Assembly (NCBI GenBank): GCA_964420405.1
Contig: CAYQTL010000006.1
Coordinates: forward strand, 62,001-126,000
DNA: 64,000 bases
Source of the DNA: CAYQTL01 sp964420405
Lineage (GTDB): Bacteria > Acidobacteriota > Thermoanaerobaculia > Thermoanaerobaculales > Sulfomarinibacteraceae
Reading direction: 5' to 3'
This document shows positions 24,998 through 33,755 of this stretch, piece by piece (position 1 is the first letter of the stretch; every line of letters starts with the position of its first letter). The notes under the pieces are model-generated. The model searched no databases. It worked only from the letters and a program-made list of their open reading frames with translations, and was not told the origin of the DNA. The position numbers and the translations under genes are program-made.

Positions 24998-26374
24998 TCA
25001 CTGCGCCGGCGTGGCGGCGACGTAGATGGCGTCACCGTTGACGTTGTCGACGAGTGAGCCGTACACGAACAGGTTGCTTCCGTCGGTCGAGTACGTGATG
25101 TACAGGTCACCGTAGGTGGCCAGGGAGGGCCACAGGTCGCCCACGTTGAACTGCTGCTGCTCGTACGGGTTGGCGGTCGCCGAGATCTCGCCCAGCAGGG
25201 TGCCGTCGGCGTCCCAACCCTGGAAGGTCACGTCCACCGGCATCGCGTTCGGGTTGAACCAGCCGAGGTTCGCGCGGAAGCCCTCGCCCGAGCCGGCCGC
25301 CTCGTTCGACAGGAACGGCACCGCGCCGGACGGCCAGCCGTGGGACAGCGGCAGGCCCGGCTGGAACTGGCCGAAGGTGCCCTCGCCGGCGGCGCGCTGG
25401 TCGTTGAAGATGCGCGCGAAGGCCGACACGTCGCGGTTGGCCGTGATGATGACGCCGCCCTTGGAGTCGGTGAGGCCGAACACCGACCCGACCAGGTCGT
25501 TGACGGCGAGCTGCTGGTTGCTGGCGACGTCGACGGTGGCGCTCGCGGTGGGCGCCATGTTGCCGTTCGGGCCCTCCTCGAAGTAGTCCACCGTCACGCG
25601 TGCGTCCTCGCCGGAACGGTTCAGGACGCGGACGTCGGTGACGAAGTTGGTGCCCGCCTGACCGGTGATCGTGGCCACCACCGGGTGGTAGACCGTCGCC
25701 TGGACGATCTCGTCGACGAGGCCGGTCGCGTAGACCGTGTAGACCACGCCGTCCTCGAGGGTGATCCCCGGCAGGGCGAGCGCGACGGTGCTCGTGCCGG
25801 AGATACGGGCCTCGAGATCGTAGGTGCCGGCCGAAACGGGCAGGTAGTCGGTCCCCTCCTGGAACGCGACGTCCGCGAACAGGGTGGGGCCGCCGGTGAC
25901 GGCGATGTCCACCGCCGGCGCGTCCGGCGATCCGTGGAAGAACCGCGCCCAGGCGTTGCCCGCGTCGGGGGAGCCGCCGGTCGCGGTGAGGATCACCGGC
26001 GCGATACTGTCGAGGCGGTTCGTGGCGATGACGGTGTAGTCGGTCATGGCCTCGAGGGTGAGATCGGCCTCGATGACCACCGGCGAGGTGGCGCCGGCGG
26101 GAACGACCTTGACGTTGTAGGTGCCGGCCTGGACGGCGGCGAAATCAGTGATGCCCTCGAACGGGAGCTCCGCGAACACGACACCGTCGTTGACGAGGAC
26201 GTCGACGGCCGGGGCGTCGGGCGAGGCGTGCACGACGCGGACGCGGGCGTCGCCGGCGTTGCCTGCGGGGTCGTCCACGCTGATGATCGCGTTGAGCGGC
26301 GTGAGTGCGCTCGCGCTCGCGGCGAGAGCCAGCGCGGCTCCGAGAACGGCTGCGGTCATGGTCTTCTGCTTCAT
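24998..26374 (-). CDS. Secreted protein with two DUF4397 domains and a C-terminal repeat module
   Basis: A 458-aa protein. Signal peptide MKQKTMTAAVLGAALALAAS, then ASA. There are two DUF4397-like domains: residues about 42-120 (ARVRVVHASPDAPAVDVLVN, then YNVKVVPAG) and about 140-235 (ARFFHGSPDAPAVDIAVTGG, then YDLEARISG). The A-R-x-x-H-x-S-P-D-A-P-x-V-D start is diagnostic. Residues about 240-458 hold a module starting TITGQAGTNFVTDVRVLNRSG and ending with beta-rich sequence, related to the modules of the protein at 4467-7646. Function is unknown; probably a surface or matrix protein. An AT-rich inverted repeat lies upstream. Confidence 0.8.
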   Translation of the reverse strand: MKQKTMTAAVLGAALALAASASALTPLNAIISVDDPAGNAGDARVRVVHASPDAPAVDVLVNDGVVFAELPFEGITDFAAVQAGTYNVKVVPAGATSPVVIEADLTLEAMTDYTVIATNRLDSIAPVILTATGGSPDAGNAWARFFHGSPDAPAVDIAVTGGPTLFADVAFQEGTDYLPVSAGTYDLEARISGTSTVALALPGITLEDGVVYTVYATGLVDEIVQATVYHPVVATITGQAGTNFVTDVRVLNRSGEDARVTVDYFEEGPNGNMAPTASATVDVASNQQLAVNDLVGSVFGLTDSKGGVIITANRDVSAFARIFNDQRAAGEGTFGQFQPGLPLSHGWPSGAVPFLSNEAAGSGEGFRANLGWFNPNAMPVDVTFQGWDADGTLLGEISATANPYEQQQFNVGDLWPSLATYGDLYITYSTDGSNLFVYGSLVDNVNGDAIYVAATPAQ

Positions 26375-26441
26375 CGAACCCTCCAGAAGTCGAGTGGAAT
26401 CCGTCGCGACGCCCGGTCAACCTCGATGGGGGTGTCTAGTA

Positions 26442-26455
26442 TTTCTCAAGAGAAA
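26442..26455. promoter_or_regulatory. AT-rich inverted repeat upstream of the DUF4397 gene
   Basis: TTTCTC-AA-GAGAAA lies in a strikingly AT-rich patch (26436-26470) about 70 bp before the ATG at 26374. On the minus strand AATACT within it could be a -10. Possible operator or promoter; no regulator is identified. Confidence 0.35.
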
Positions 26456-26567
26456 AAATTAGATATCGAGAGACGGAAGGCGGGGCGCCGGCGGGGGCGG
26501 GATCGACGGCCCAACCGGTCGGTGCCGAGCCGACCGACCGAGCCCGCTCGTCGCCAGGTCGATGCCG

Positions 26568-27950
26568 TCAGCGCACGACGGCCGACCAGGCGGCGGTTCC
26601 GCCGGACTCGAAGTCGTCGGCGAACAGCCCCGTATGCTCGAACGCCCCGACGTCGATCCCGGTGCCCACCAGGGGCCGGGGCCGCACGGTGTCCATGGCT
26701 CCGGCGAGGGGCGGGTGATCCGTCGGTGGGAACAACCCCCCCGGGAACGGGTACCCGGGTGGGCTGGCGGGGCTCATGGCCCCCTGGTCGACGAGCGGCG
26801 ACGCGGCGGTTGGTCGAGGATCGTCCGATCCCAGGTCCACGAGGCCGGGGTCGGCGCCGGAGAGCGTGCCGGTCCACTGCGCCGGCACGTTGGTGGAGCC
26901 GACCTCGACCCAGTTGGAGGCGCCGGAGATCTGCTCCGAACCGCTGCTCCAGTCGGCCTCGGCGGTGCGGATGAGGTCCACCGCGCCGGCGCCGATGCGG
27001 AAGAAGACGTTGTTGTGCATCTCGAGGCTCTCGATGCCGTCGAACACCCGGAACGCCGCGCTGCTGCCGCACACGAAGGTGTTGTTCACGAACCGGTACC
27101 GTCCGTCGGTCTCGCCGGTGCCGTCGCCTCCCACCCGGACGACGTAGAACGAGGCGTTGGCGCCCTTCTTCCACAGCACGTTGCCGACCACATCCGAGTC
27201 CTCGCGCGCGAGGTCCGGGCTCCACCCCGCGGGCGCGCCCCCGGTGTCCGGACCGATCAGCTCGAGCTCGTGGTAGAGGGCACCTTCGATCCAGTTGAAG
27301 TGGATCTCGTTCCGCTCTGCGCGGGACTTCACGTTGTTGCCGCCGGTGGCGTCATGGACGTGGCAGTGACGCATCCGGAAGACGCTGCCCGGCCGGTTGA
27401 CCTCGTCCGTCGCGACGTAGATCTGGTGGCGTGAGGTGCCGTCGCCGCAGTTGAAGACCTCGACCCGCTCGAGCGTCAGCGAGCCCGAGCCGGCGTCGGC
27501 GCCGAGGATGCCGTGGTCGGGGCAGTCGTGCACCACCGTGTCGCGGACCACCAGGTCGCCGGCCTGGTGGAAGATGCAGCGCGCGCTGCCGCCGGTGATC
27601 TCGAACCCCTCGAGCACGTAGTGGTCGGCGCCAGGGGGGCTGTACGGCCACGGCGTCTGGAAGGCCACGGTGTTGGTCCCGCCGGACAGGACCGGCCGGT
27701 CGCCGTCGACCGTCACGCCGCGGATCGTGATCGGCTGCGCCTCGGTTCCCGGCTCGGTAAAGACCGCTCCACCCGGGTACGTGACGCCGCCGTCGACCTC
27801 GACGACGTCGCCCGGCTGGAGAAGGTCGGCGACCTCCTGAAGCGTGGCATAGGGTCTGGAGGGCCCCACCTGGTAGGTGGTGGCCCCGAGGGGAGCCGCC
27901 ACGGCGCCTGCGAGCAGCACGAGGAGCGGAGCCGAGTGCTTCGTCGCCAT
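26568..27950 (-). CDS. Secreted right-handed beta-helix protein
   Basis: A 460-aa protein. Signal peptide MATKHSAPLLVLLAGAVAAP, then LGATT. Then YQVGPSRPYATLQEVADLLQPGDVVEVDGG, the typical start of pectate-lyase-like parallel beta-helix proteins. Repeated short strands follow (YVLEGFEITGGSARCIFHQA, LVVRDTVVHDCPDHGIL, YRFVNNTFVCGSS, LEMHNNVFFRI). It may bind or cut a polysaccharide, but no catalytic set is identifiable. The C-terminus GLFADDFESGGTAAWSAVVR is the short end motif also seen in the proteins at 12474 and 56893. The start is chosen for the signal peptide with AAAGGA upstream. Confidence 0.82.
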   Translation of the reverse strand: MATKHSAPLLVLLAGAVAAPLGATTYQVGPSRPYATLQEVADLLQPGDVVEVDGGVTYPGGAVFTEPGTEAQPITIRGVTVDGDRPVLSGGTNTVAFQTPWPYSPPGADHYVLEGFEITGGSARCIFHQAGDLVVRDTVVHDCPDHGILGADAGSGSLTLERVEVFNCGDGTSRHQIYVATDEVNRPGSVFRMRHCHVHDATGGNNVKSRAERNEIHFNWIEGALYHELELIGPDTGGAPAGWSPDLAREDSDVVGNVLWKKGANASFYVVRVGGDGTGETDGRYRFVNNTFVCGSSAAFRVFDGIESLEMHNNVFFRIGAGAVDLIRTAEADWSSGSEQISGASNWVEVGSTNVPAQWTGTLSGADPGLVDLGSDDPRPTAASPLVDQGAMSPASPPGYPFPGGLFPPTDHPPLAGAMDTVRPRPLVGTGIDVGAFEHTGLFADDFESGGTAAWSAVVR

Positions 27951-28322
27951 CCGATGGGTCCTTTCGCGCGCTTCCGGCGCTCCGAGTCGCGCCGGGGCGC
28001 CGCCACGACCGGGGCGTCCCCGTCCGGCGGCCGTGCCACCCGATGGCGGCCCGAAGCCGATCCGGTCCCGCCCGAGGCGTGGTGCCGCCACGATCGGAAG
28101 GAAGTATGACAGCGGGAGGCGCGACAGCGGTGATCCGGGACACGGGTGCCCGCTCCCGGCACGCGTGACGACGGCTGTCCAGCCTCGCGACGATCTGGGA
28201 TGCCGGCATGGCGGTCTCCGGGTGGACCCCGGTCGCCCCCGACGAGCTCGCGTCTCGCCGGCTCCGCCACGACGCCTGGTGGCCAGCGGAACGCCGACGA
28301 CGTAGACTCGGGTCAGCGCCAG
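27951..28322. promoter_or_regulatory. Divergent intergenic region with promoter candidate for the fusion regulator
   Basis: 372 bp between a minus-strand and a plus-strand gene. TGGCCA (28280-28285) - 17 bp - TAGACT (28303-28308) is a plausible promoter 14 bp before the ATG at 28323, giving a very short leader without a Shine-Dalgarno. A ribosome site (AAAGGA on the minus strand) for the beta-helix gene is at its left end. Nothing else was seen. Confidence 0.45.
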
Positions 28323-30767
28323 ATGGACAGTCGGATCTCCTCGACCGGGATTCTCGACCCGTCGACACTCGACTACCTGCGAGTGGGTGGGGACGAGGTC
28401 GAGTACGGGCCGGGCGCGACGATCGTGCGTCGCGGCGAGCAGGGGAGGGCCCTGTTCATCGTCCTGGCGGGCGAGGTCGAGGTCCGGCTCGGGCAGGCGG
28501 GCGGGCACCACCTCACCCTGTGCCGGATGGGGCCCGGCTCCACCTTCGGCGAGATCTCGATCCTCCGTAAGGTGCCGGCCACGGCCGACGTCGTGACCCG
28601 CACCGCGGCGACGATCCTGGAGTACCCGGCGGAGCTGTTCCCGCGCGCGCTGTCCGAGCGGGAGTCGCTGATGCGCAAGATCCTCAGCCGGCTGGCGCAC
28701 AACCTCCACCGCACGACGGTGGACGCCTGGGACCTGTTCCAGAAGGCGGAGGCGCTGCGGGCGCTGGTCCGGTTCGAGGGGTCCGCCGAGCCGATGATCG
28801 CCACGTCGGCTCGGATGCGTGCGCTGGCCACCGGCCTGAAGATCCTCGGCGGCTGCGACGACCCCGTCCTTCTCGTGGGGGAGGCCGGCGCCGGCAGGAC
28901 CCTGGCTGCGCGGACGATCCACGACGCCTCGTGGCGCGCCCCGCAGGCCGTGATCGTGGTGGACTGCGCGCGGATCCCGCCCGAGCAGGCGACCCACCTG
29001 CTGCTCGGGTCGGACGGCTCCGGGACCGCCGACGGCAGCGCCGACGCCGGCGCGGTCGACGTCGCCGCAGGCGGGACCCTGCTGCTGCGCAACGTCGAAG
29101 CCCTGCCGCTCGAGACGCAGCGAGCGCTGGCGCGCCATCTGGCGGAGCAGGCCGGCACGACCCCGGAGGAGGTTCCCCGGACGCGGCTGATGGCGACGAC
29201 CCGCGAGCGCGGCGACCTGCCGCCCGAGCTCGTCGCGGCTTTCCGCGAGTCGGTCGAGATTCCCGCGCTGCGTGACAGGCCGCGGGAGATCTTCCCTCTG
29301 GCCAGCTACTTCCTCGAGCGGTGCTCCGACCAGGACGGTCGGCGCAGGTCCTTCGCGCCGTCCGCCGAGAAGGCGCTCGTGTCGCTGCGCTACCGGTATC
29401 GGAACGTGGCCGAGCTGCAGGACACCGTGCAGCTCGCGGTGCGCTGCTGCCACGGAGAGGAGATCGAGGCGGAGCACATCAGCGCCGGCGTCGGGCCCGA
29501 CGACGCCCCGCTCGGGCTGCCGGTCGCAACGGCGGGCGAGAGTCTCGGCGTCCTCGGCAGGGGCTGGCTCTCCGCGCTCCGGCTGCTCGTGCTCGCCTCG
29601 TTTCTGGCCGTCATCGCCCTCACCATCGCCGCGCCGCTCACCGCCGCCGGCCGTGCCGCCAACGGCCTGGTCTGGACGGCGTGGGAGCCGGCGGTGTTCG
29701 CCCTCTTCCTGCTGGTGGGACCGATCTGGTGCACCGTGTGCCCGCTGTCGACCGCCGCGCGTCTCGTGCAGCGGAGGGTGTCGCTCGGCAGGCCGCTGCC
29801 CGCATGGCTGAAGTCCCACGGCATCTGGCTGGCGGTGCTGGGTTTCCTGGCCATCCTCTGGGTCGAGCAGGTGCTCGCGGTGACCGAGCGTCCGGTCGGG
29901 ACTGGGCTGCTGCTGCTGGCGCTGATCGTGGCCGCGGTGGGGCTGGCGGTGGTGTTCCGGCGCGAGGTGTGGTGCCGCTACGTCTGTCCCCTGGGCCGGC
30001 TGGCGGCGACCGCGGCGCCAGCAGCGCCGCTGGCGATGGCCGCGAACCGGCGCATCTGCTCGTCGCGCTGCAGCAGCCACGAGTGCTACCGGGGCGCCGG
30101 CGAGGTTCCCGGGTGCACCGTCTTCCACCATCCCCAGCTCGCGTCGCAGGCGCACAACTGCAAGCTGTGCCTCGACTGCCTGTACACCTGTCCCCACGGG
30201 GCCACCAGCCTCTCCGTCCGCGCGCCCCTCGGCGGTGCATTCCGGCTCGCCTCCGCCGACACCTATCTGGTGCCGTTCGCGCTGGCGGTGCTGCTGCTCT
30301 CGCCGGTGTTTCTCGCGTTCCAGAGCGGCAGGCTCGGAGCCGGAGCCGGCTGGTTGACCGCCGCCAGCGCGGCCGCCGTGATCGCCGCGGCCGGCCTCGC
30401 GAGGCTGCTTCCGCGGGTGCTCCACGGCCGAGGCGATGCGGACTCGCCGGCGGTCCCGCAGGTCGCACTCGGCCTCGCGGTCCTCGGCTGGGGGCCGCTG
30501 CTGGCCTTCGAGCTTGGCCACGTCCCGGCGCTCGCCGACCTGACCCTGGTGCCGGCACCGGGCTCCGGGTGGACGGGGGTGATCCCCGAAGGGGTCGGCC
30601 TGCTCCCCCTGCTGCAGGCCGGCGCGATCCTCTCCACCGGCATCGCCGCGACCGTCGTGCTGCACGGCGCCCGCCGCAGCGCGGGCGACCTCTCGCGAGC
30701 CGGATGGCGCCTGTTGAAGCTGCTCGTCCTCGTGTACCTCGCCGCGGGCCTTCTACTCTCCGCGTGA
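28323..30767 (+). CDS. Fusion: cNMP-binding domain + degenerate sigma-54-type AAA+ + membrane 4Fe-4S polyferredoxin
   Basis: An 814-aa protein with three parts. Residues about 10-125: cNMP-binding roll (YGPGATIVRRGEQGRALFIVLAGEV, then GPGSTFGEISILRKVPATA). Residues about 155-375: sigma-54-activator-like AAA+ module with a Walker A variant GEAGAGRT (186-193, Lys to Arg). The Walker B place reads GGTLLLRN (250-257), where activators have L-D-E, and there is no GAFTGA loop; the lid is kept (PALRDRPREIFPL...NVAELQDTVQLAV). Residues about 415-814: NapH/NosR-type membrane ferredoxin with WCTVCP (470-473), WCRYVCP (551-555), Cys 579/583/588/598, a canonical C-x2-C-x2-C-x3-C-P at 613-624, then TM helices. 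No Fis-type HTH. Probably a membrane redox/cNMP sensor rather than a sigma-54 activator (inference). Confidence 0.85.
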   Translation: MDSRISSTGILDPSTLDYLRVGGDEVEYGPGATIVRRGEQGRALFIVLAGEVEVRLGQAGGHHLTLCRMGPGSTFGEISILRKVPATADVVTRTAATILEYPAELFPRALSERESLMRKILSRLAHNLHRTTVDAWDLFQKAEALRALVRFEGSAEPMIATSARMRALATGLKILGGCDDPVLLVGEAGAGRTLAARTIHDASWRAPQAVIVVDCARIPPEQATHLLLGSDGSGTADGSADAGAVDVAAGGTLLLRNVEALPLETQRALARHLAEQAGTTPEEVPRTRLMATTRERGDLPPELVAAFRESVEIPALRDRPREIFPLASYFLERCSDQDGRRRSFAPSAEKALVSLRYRYRNVAELQDTVQLAVRCCHGEEIEAEHISAGVGPDDAPLGLPVATAGESLGVLGRGWLSALRLLVLASFLAVIALTIAAPLTAAGRAANGLVWTAWEPAVFALFLLVGPIWCTVCPLSTAARLVQRRVSLGRPLPAWLKSHGIWLAVLGFLAILWVEQVLAVTERPVGTGLLLLALIVAAVGLAVVFRREVWCRYVCPLGRLAATAAPAAPLAMAANRRICSSRCSSHECYRGAGEVPGCTVFHHPQLASQAHNCKLCLDCLYTCPHGATSLSVRAPLGGAFRLASADTYLVPFALAVLLLSPVFLAFQSGRLGAGAGWLTAASAAAVIAAAGLARLLPRVLHGRGDADSPAVPQVALGLAVLGWGPLLAFELGHVPALADLTLVPAPGSGWTGVIPEGVGLLPLLQAGAILSTGIAATVVLHGARRSAGDLSRAGWRLLKLLVLVYLAAGLLLSA

Positions 30768-30914
30768 CCGTCCGGGGCCGGAGGGTCCGCTCGTCCGACG
30801 GGCTTCAGCGCTCCGCTCCTGACCCCGGTGGGTTGGTCGACACGCCGCCGGACGCCGCACCTCGGTGTCGCTCGACGGGGTCTGCCCCGCCGCCGACGAG
30901 CGAGACGCCGTCCG

Positions 30915-31082
30915 TCATGGCCGGTTGGCGAGGACCGGCACCGCCGTCTGCTCGAGCGGTTGCCGGTCGCCGGTGACGAGGGTCTGGTCGAACACCTCCG
31001 CGGTCGCGAGCAGGCAGCGGTCCGCGGGGTCGCGATGGGGCAGCTCGACTCCGGCGTTGGCGAGGGTGATCTCGGCGGTCAC
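30915..31082 (-). pseudogene. C-terminal remnant of a VapC-type PIN-domain toxin
   Basis: A 55-codon minus-strand frame reads VTAEITLANAGVELPHRDPA, then DRCLLATAEVFDQTLVTGDR. It matches the last third of PIN-domain VapC toxins (E-I-A...L-P-x-x-x-D-P-A-D-R-x-L-V-A-T-A...L-V-T-x-D). The N-terminal half with the first catalytic Asp is missing. A GTG at 31082 overlaps the kinase stop codon, and further upstream the frame runs inside the kinase gene. So it is a fragment, not a working toxin. The gap 30768-30914 holds nothing else. No antitoxin gene was found nearby. Confidence 0.65.
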
Positions 31083-33445
31083 CGGCGCGCCGTGGACGGT
31101 GGCTCCGGCTCCGACGGACCGAGCTCGGCGAGCCGCTCGTCGAGCTCCGCGACCAGTGGGTGGTCCTCGCCGTACGCGGCGAGAGCGATCCGCCGGCCGC
31201 GCGTGTAGAGCTCGAGGGCTTCCGTTGCCCGTCCCTGGAGGCGGAGGTTGTCGCCGAGGTTACGAAGCGCGGGAGCCAGGCTGGGGCTGTCGGGGCCATA
31301 GGTGGCTTGGCGGATCCGGAGGATCCGCAGGGTGATCTGCTCCTCGAGGTCGTACTGCCCGCGCAGCGAAGCGATCGCGGCGAGGCCGGTCAGCATGGTC
31401 GCGACCTTCTGGTGGTCCGGACCGTACGCCGCCTCCGTGACCTCCAGCCCCCGACGCTGCATCTCCTCGGCGCGGTCGAGCTCTCCTCGCTGCATGTACA
31501 TGCTGCCGAGGTTGTAGTACACGGTCGCGACCCGCGGGTGGTCGTCGCCCAGCGTCCTCCGGCGGATCTCCAGCGCCCGCCTGTAGAGCTCCTCGGCGCG
31601 GTCGAAGCGGCCGAGCTTCTTGCACACCAGCCCGAGGTTGTTGAGGGCCGTGGCGGTGCGCGGGTGATCAGGCCCCAGCGTCCGTTCACGCAGCGTCAGC
31701 GCGCGCTCGCCGACCGACACGGCCTCGTCGAGCCTCCCTGCCCCCTGGAAGGCGAGCATCAGCGTGTTGAGGGTCGTCGCCACCCGCGGGTCATCGGATC
31801 CGTAGTGACGCTCGCGCAGCTCGAGGGCGCGGCGGCCATCCGCGATCGCCCGCCGCCACTGACTCTGGAGCCTCCACAATGCGGCCCGATCGCTGAGGAG
31901 GTCGCCGACGAGGGCCGCGTCCGGTCCGGCATCCCGCTCCGCTCTCGCGACGGCCCGGTCGAGCAGCTCGGCGGAAGCGACCATGTTCCCGCGCTCGTGC
32001 TGCAGACGACTCAGGCAGCCGAACGCCTTGGCGGCTTCCAACGGGTCGAGATCCGGTGCCGCCTCGAGCGTCGCGGGCACTGGACGCAGCACCTCCTCGG
32101 CCCGATCGATCCGCGCCATCTTGAGGAGCAGGTCGCCGAGCCGCACGCGGGCGCTGAGCTCCGGGACGACGTCGTTCCGTGGTGCCGTCCGCGCCAGCTC
32201 GAGCGACCGCTCGAGCAGCGGCAGGGCATCCTCGTACAGGCCCAGCCGCGTGTAGACTCCGCCGAGCACGCCGAGCAGCCGTCCCCGGGACTCGGGCCGC
32301 TCGGCGAGCCCGCGGTCGATCCGCGCCGCACCACGGTCGAGGATCTCCCTCGCGGTCACCTCGTCGCCTCCCGACTCGTTCGGATCGGCGACCTCGAACA
32401 CGCCGGCGAGGAAGTCGGCGATCTCCCGCGCCTCGGCCTCCCGGCTCTCGGCGACCGCCCGCGCGTCGACGGCGGCGTTGCGTTCCCGCTGCAGGTCGAC
32501 CGTGTACTTGACCCAGCCCCCGACCGCGACCGTCACCAGCGCCGCCGAGGCGAGCACCGCGACGGCCACGGCCGTCGCCGCGAACGGGTGCCGCCGGGCA
32601 CGCCGCACCAGACGCTCGGCCGCGCCCACCGGTCGCGCCGTCACCGGCTCGCCGGCCAGGAACCGGCCGAGATCGTCCGCGAGCGCCCTCGCCGACGGGT
32701 AGCGCCGGTCGGGGTCCTTCTCCAGGCAGCGCATGACGACGGTCTCGAGATCCCGCGGGATCGAGGCGTCGAGCTGGCGCAACGGCGTGGGATCCTCGCA
32801 CAGCAGCGCCAGCAGCACCTGGACCTGGCTGTCGCCCCGGAACGGCCGGCGATCGGTCAGGAGCTCGTACAGGATCACCCCGAGGCTGAACACGTCGGTC
32901 CGCCGGTCGAGCGCGGCGACCTCTCCACCCGCCTGCTCCGGCGACAGGTAGCCGGGCGTGCCCAGGACCTGCCCGGTGACGGTCAGGCCGGGGGCCTCCC
33001 ACTCACGGGCGATGCCGAAGTCGAGCACATACGGTCGCGGCCGGCCGTCCTCGCTGTCGGCGACGAGGATGTTGGTCGGCTTGAGGTCGCGGTGGACGAG
33101 CCCGACGGCGTGGGCCGCCTGCACCGCCTCGGCGACCTCGCGCAGCAGGAGGACCTTCTGCTCGAGCGAGAGGTCGCGTGCGGCGTCGTCGAGGTGGCGG
33201 CCGTCGACGTACTGCATGGCGATGAACGGACGGCCGTCGTCCTCGCCGACCTCGTAGACCCGGCACACCGCCGGGTGGTCGACCCGCGCCTGGGCCCGGG
33301 CCTCGCGCTTGAGGCGCTCCACCAGCGCAGGGTCCGCGGAGCGCAGGTACTTCAGGGCGACCGGCCGCTGCAGCTCCGGGTCCCACGCCCGGTACACCTC
33401 GCCCATGCCTCCGGACCCGATCAGCACACCGGTCTGGAAAGGCAT
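31079..33445 (-). CDS. Membrane Ser/Thr protein kinase with C-terminal TPR repeats
   Basis: A 788-aa protein. Residues about 5-260 are a Hanks-type kinase: glycine loop IGSGGMGEVYRAWD, catalytic Lys in VALKYL, catalytic loop HRDLKPTN, DFG in VLDFGIAR, and APE-like YLSPEQAGG. The kinase looks active. A TM helix follows at about 285-312 (FAATAVAVAVLASAALVTVA), then an exported part of about 470 residues with TPR/Kinesin-light-chain-type repeats of 42 aa (RRRTLGDDHPRVATVYYNLGSMYMQRGELDRAEEM). It probably reads an envelope cue or partner through the TPRs and phosphorylates cytoplasmic targets. GGGAG precedes the ATG. Confidence 0.92.
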   Translation of the reverse strand: MPFQTGVLIGSGGMGEVYRAWDPELQRPVALKYLRSADPALVERLKREARAQARVDHPAVCRVYEVGEDDGRPFIAMQYVDGRHLDDAARDLSLEQKVLLLREVAEAVQAAHAVGLVHRDLKPTNILVADSEDGRPRPYVLDFGIAREWEAPGLTVTGQVLGTPGYLSPEQAGGEVAALDRRTDVFSLGVILYELLTDRRPFRGDSQVQVLLALLCEDPTPLRQLDASIPRDLETVVMRCLEKDPDRRYPSARALADDLGRFLAGEPVTARPVGAAERLVRRARRHPFAATAVAVAVLASAALVTVAVGGWVKYTVDLQRERNAAVDARAVAESREAEAREIADFLAGVFEVADPNESGGDEVTAREILDRGAARIDRGLAERPESRGRLLGVLGGVYTRLGLYEDALPLLERSLELARTAPRNDVVPELSARVRLGDLLLKMARIDRAEEVLRPVPATLEAAPDLDPLEAAKAFGCLSRLQHERGNMVASAELLDRAVARAERDAGPDAALVGDLLSDRAALWRLQSQWRRAIADGRRALELRERHYGSDDPRVATTLNTLMLAFQGAGRLDEAVSVGERALTLRERTLGPDHPRTATALNNLGLVCKKLGRFDRAEELYRRALEIRRRTLGDDHPRVATVYYNLGSMYMQRGELDRAEEMQRRGLEVTEAAYGPDHQKVATMLTGLAAIASLRGQYDLEEQITLRILRIRQATYGPDSPSLAPALRNLGDNLRLQGRATEALELYTRGRRIALAAYGEDHPLVAELDERLAELGPSEPEPPSTARR

Positions 33446-33755
33446 CCGTAGCTCCCGACAGGACCTCCGTCAAGAGTACACCGCCCGGAGGCACGACGGC
33501 TCGTGGTCGGGAGCGGAGGCCCCCGCGGTCACCGGCAGCGACATCGACCGCATGTGGTGGGCGCGGACCCGGGGATTCCGGGTCGTCGACCCGGTCCAGA
33601 CCGCGCGAAGTCCGGGCAACGCCGCCCCCGGCTTGGACGGCGGCTGGAACCACACGTCAGGCTGCCGGCGCCGGCGTGCGGAGCTCTCGGTGCCGACTCC
33701 GGCCGCCGGACTCCGGAACGAACCGGACGGGCGCCGCGTTGCGCGTGCGGATGTG
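33446..33755. other. Divergent intergenic region between kinase and lactate permease genes
   Basis: 310 bp with no convincing gene. The plus-strand frame upstream of the permease is Arg/Pro/Thr-rich and I do not believe it is coding. The ribosome site of the kinase (GGGAG, minus strand) is at the left end. No clear promoter for the permease was seen. Confidence 0.4.

Noticed and set aside
28146..28322. A longer N-terminus for the fusion protein beginning at 28146
   Set aside because: The extra 59 residues are Arg/Pro/Ser-rich, and a promoter-like TGGCCA-17-TAGACT lies inside this stretch, just before the chosen ATG at 28323.
26568..30665. A 1365-codon minus-strand open frame across the beta-helix gene and the antisense of the fusion gene
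   Set aside because: Only the part up to 27950 has protein character (signal peptide, beta-helix repeats). The rest is Arg/Pro/Gly/His-rich antisense sequence opposite a well-supported gene, as expected at 70% GC.
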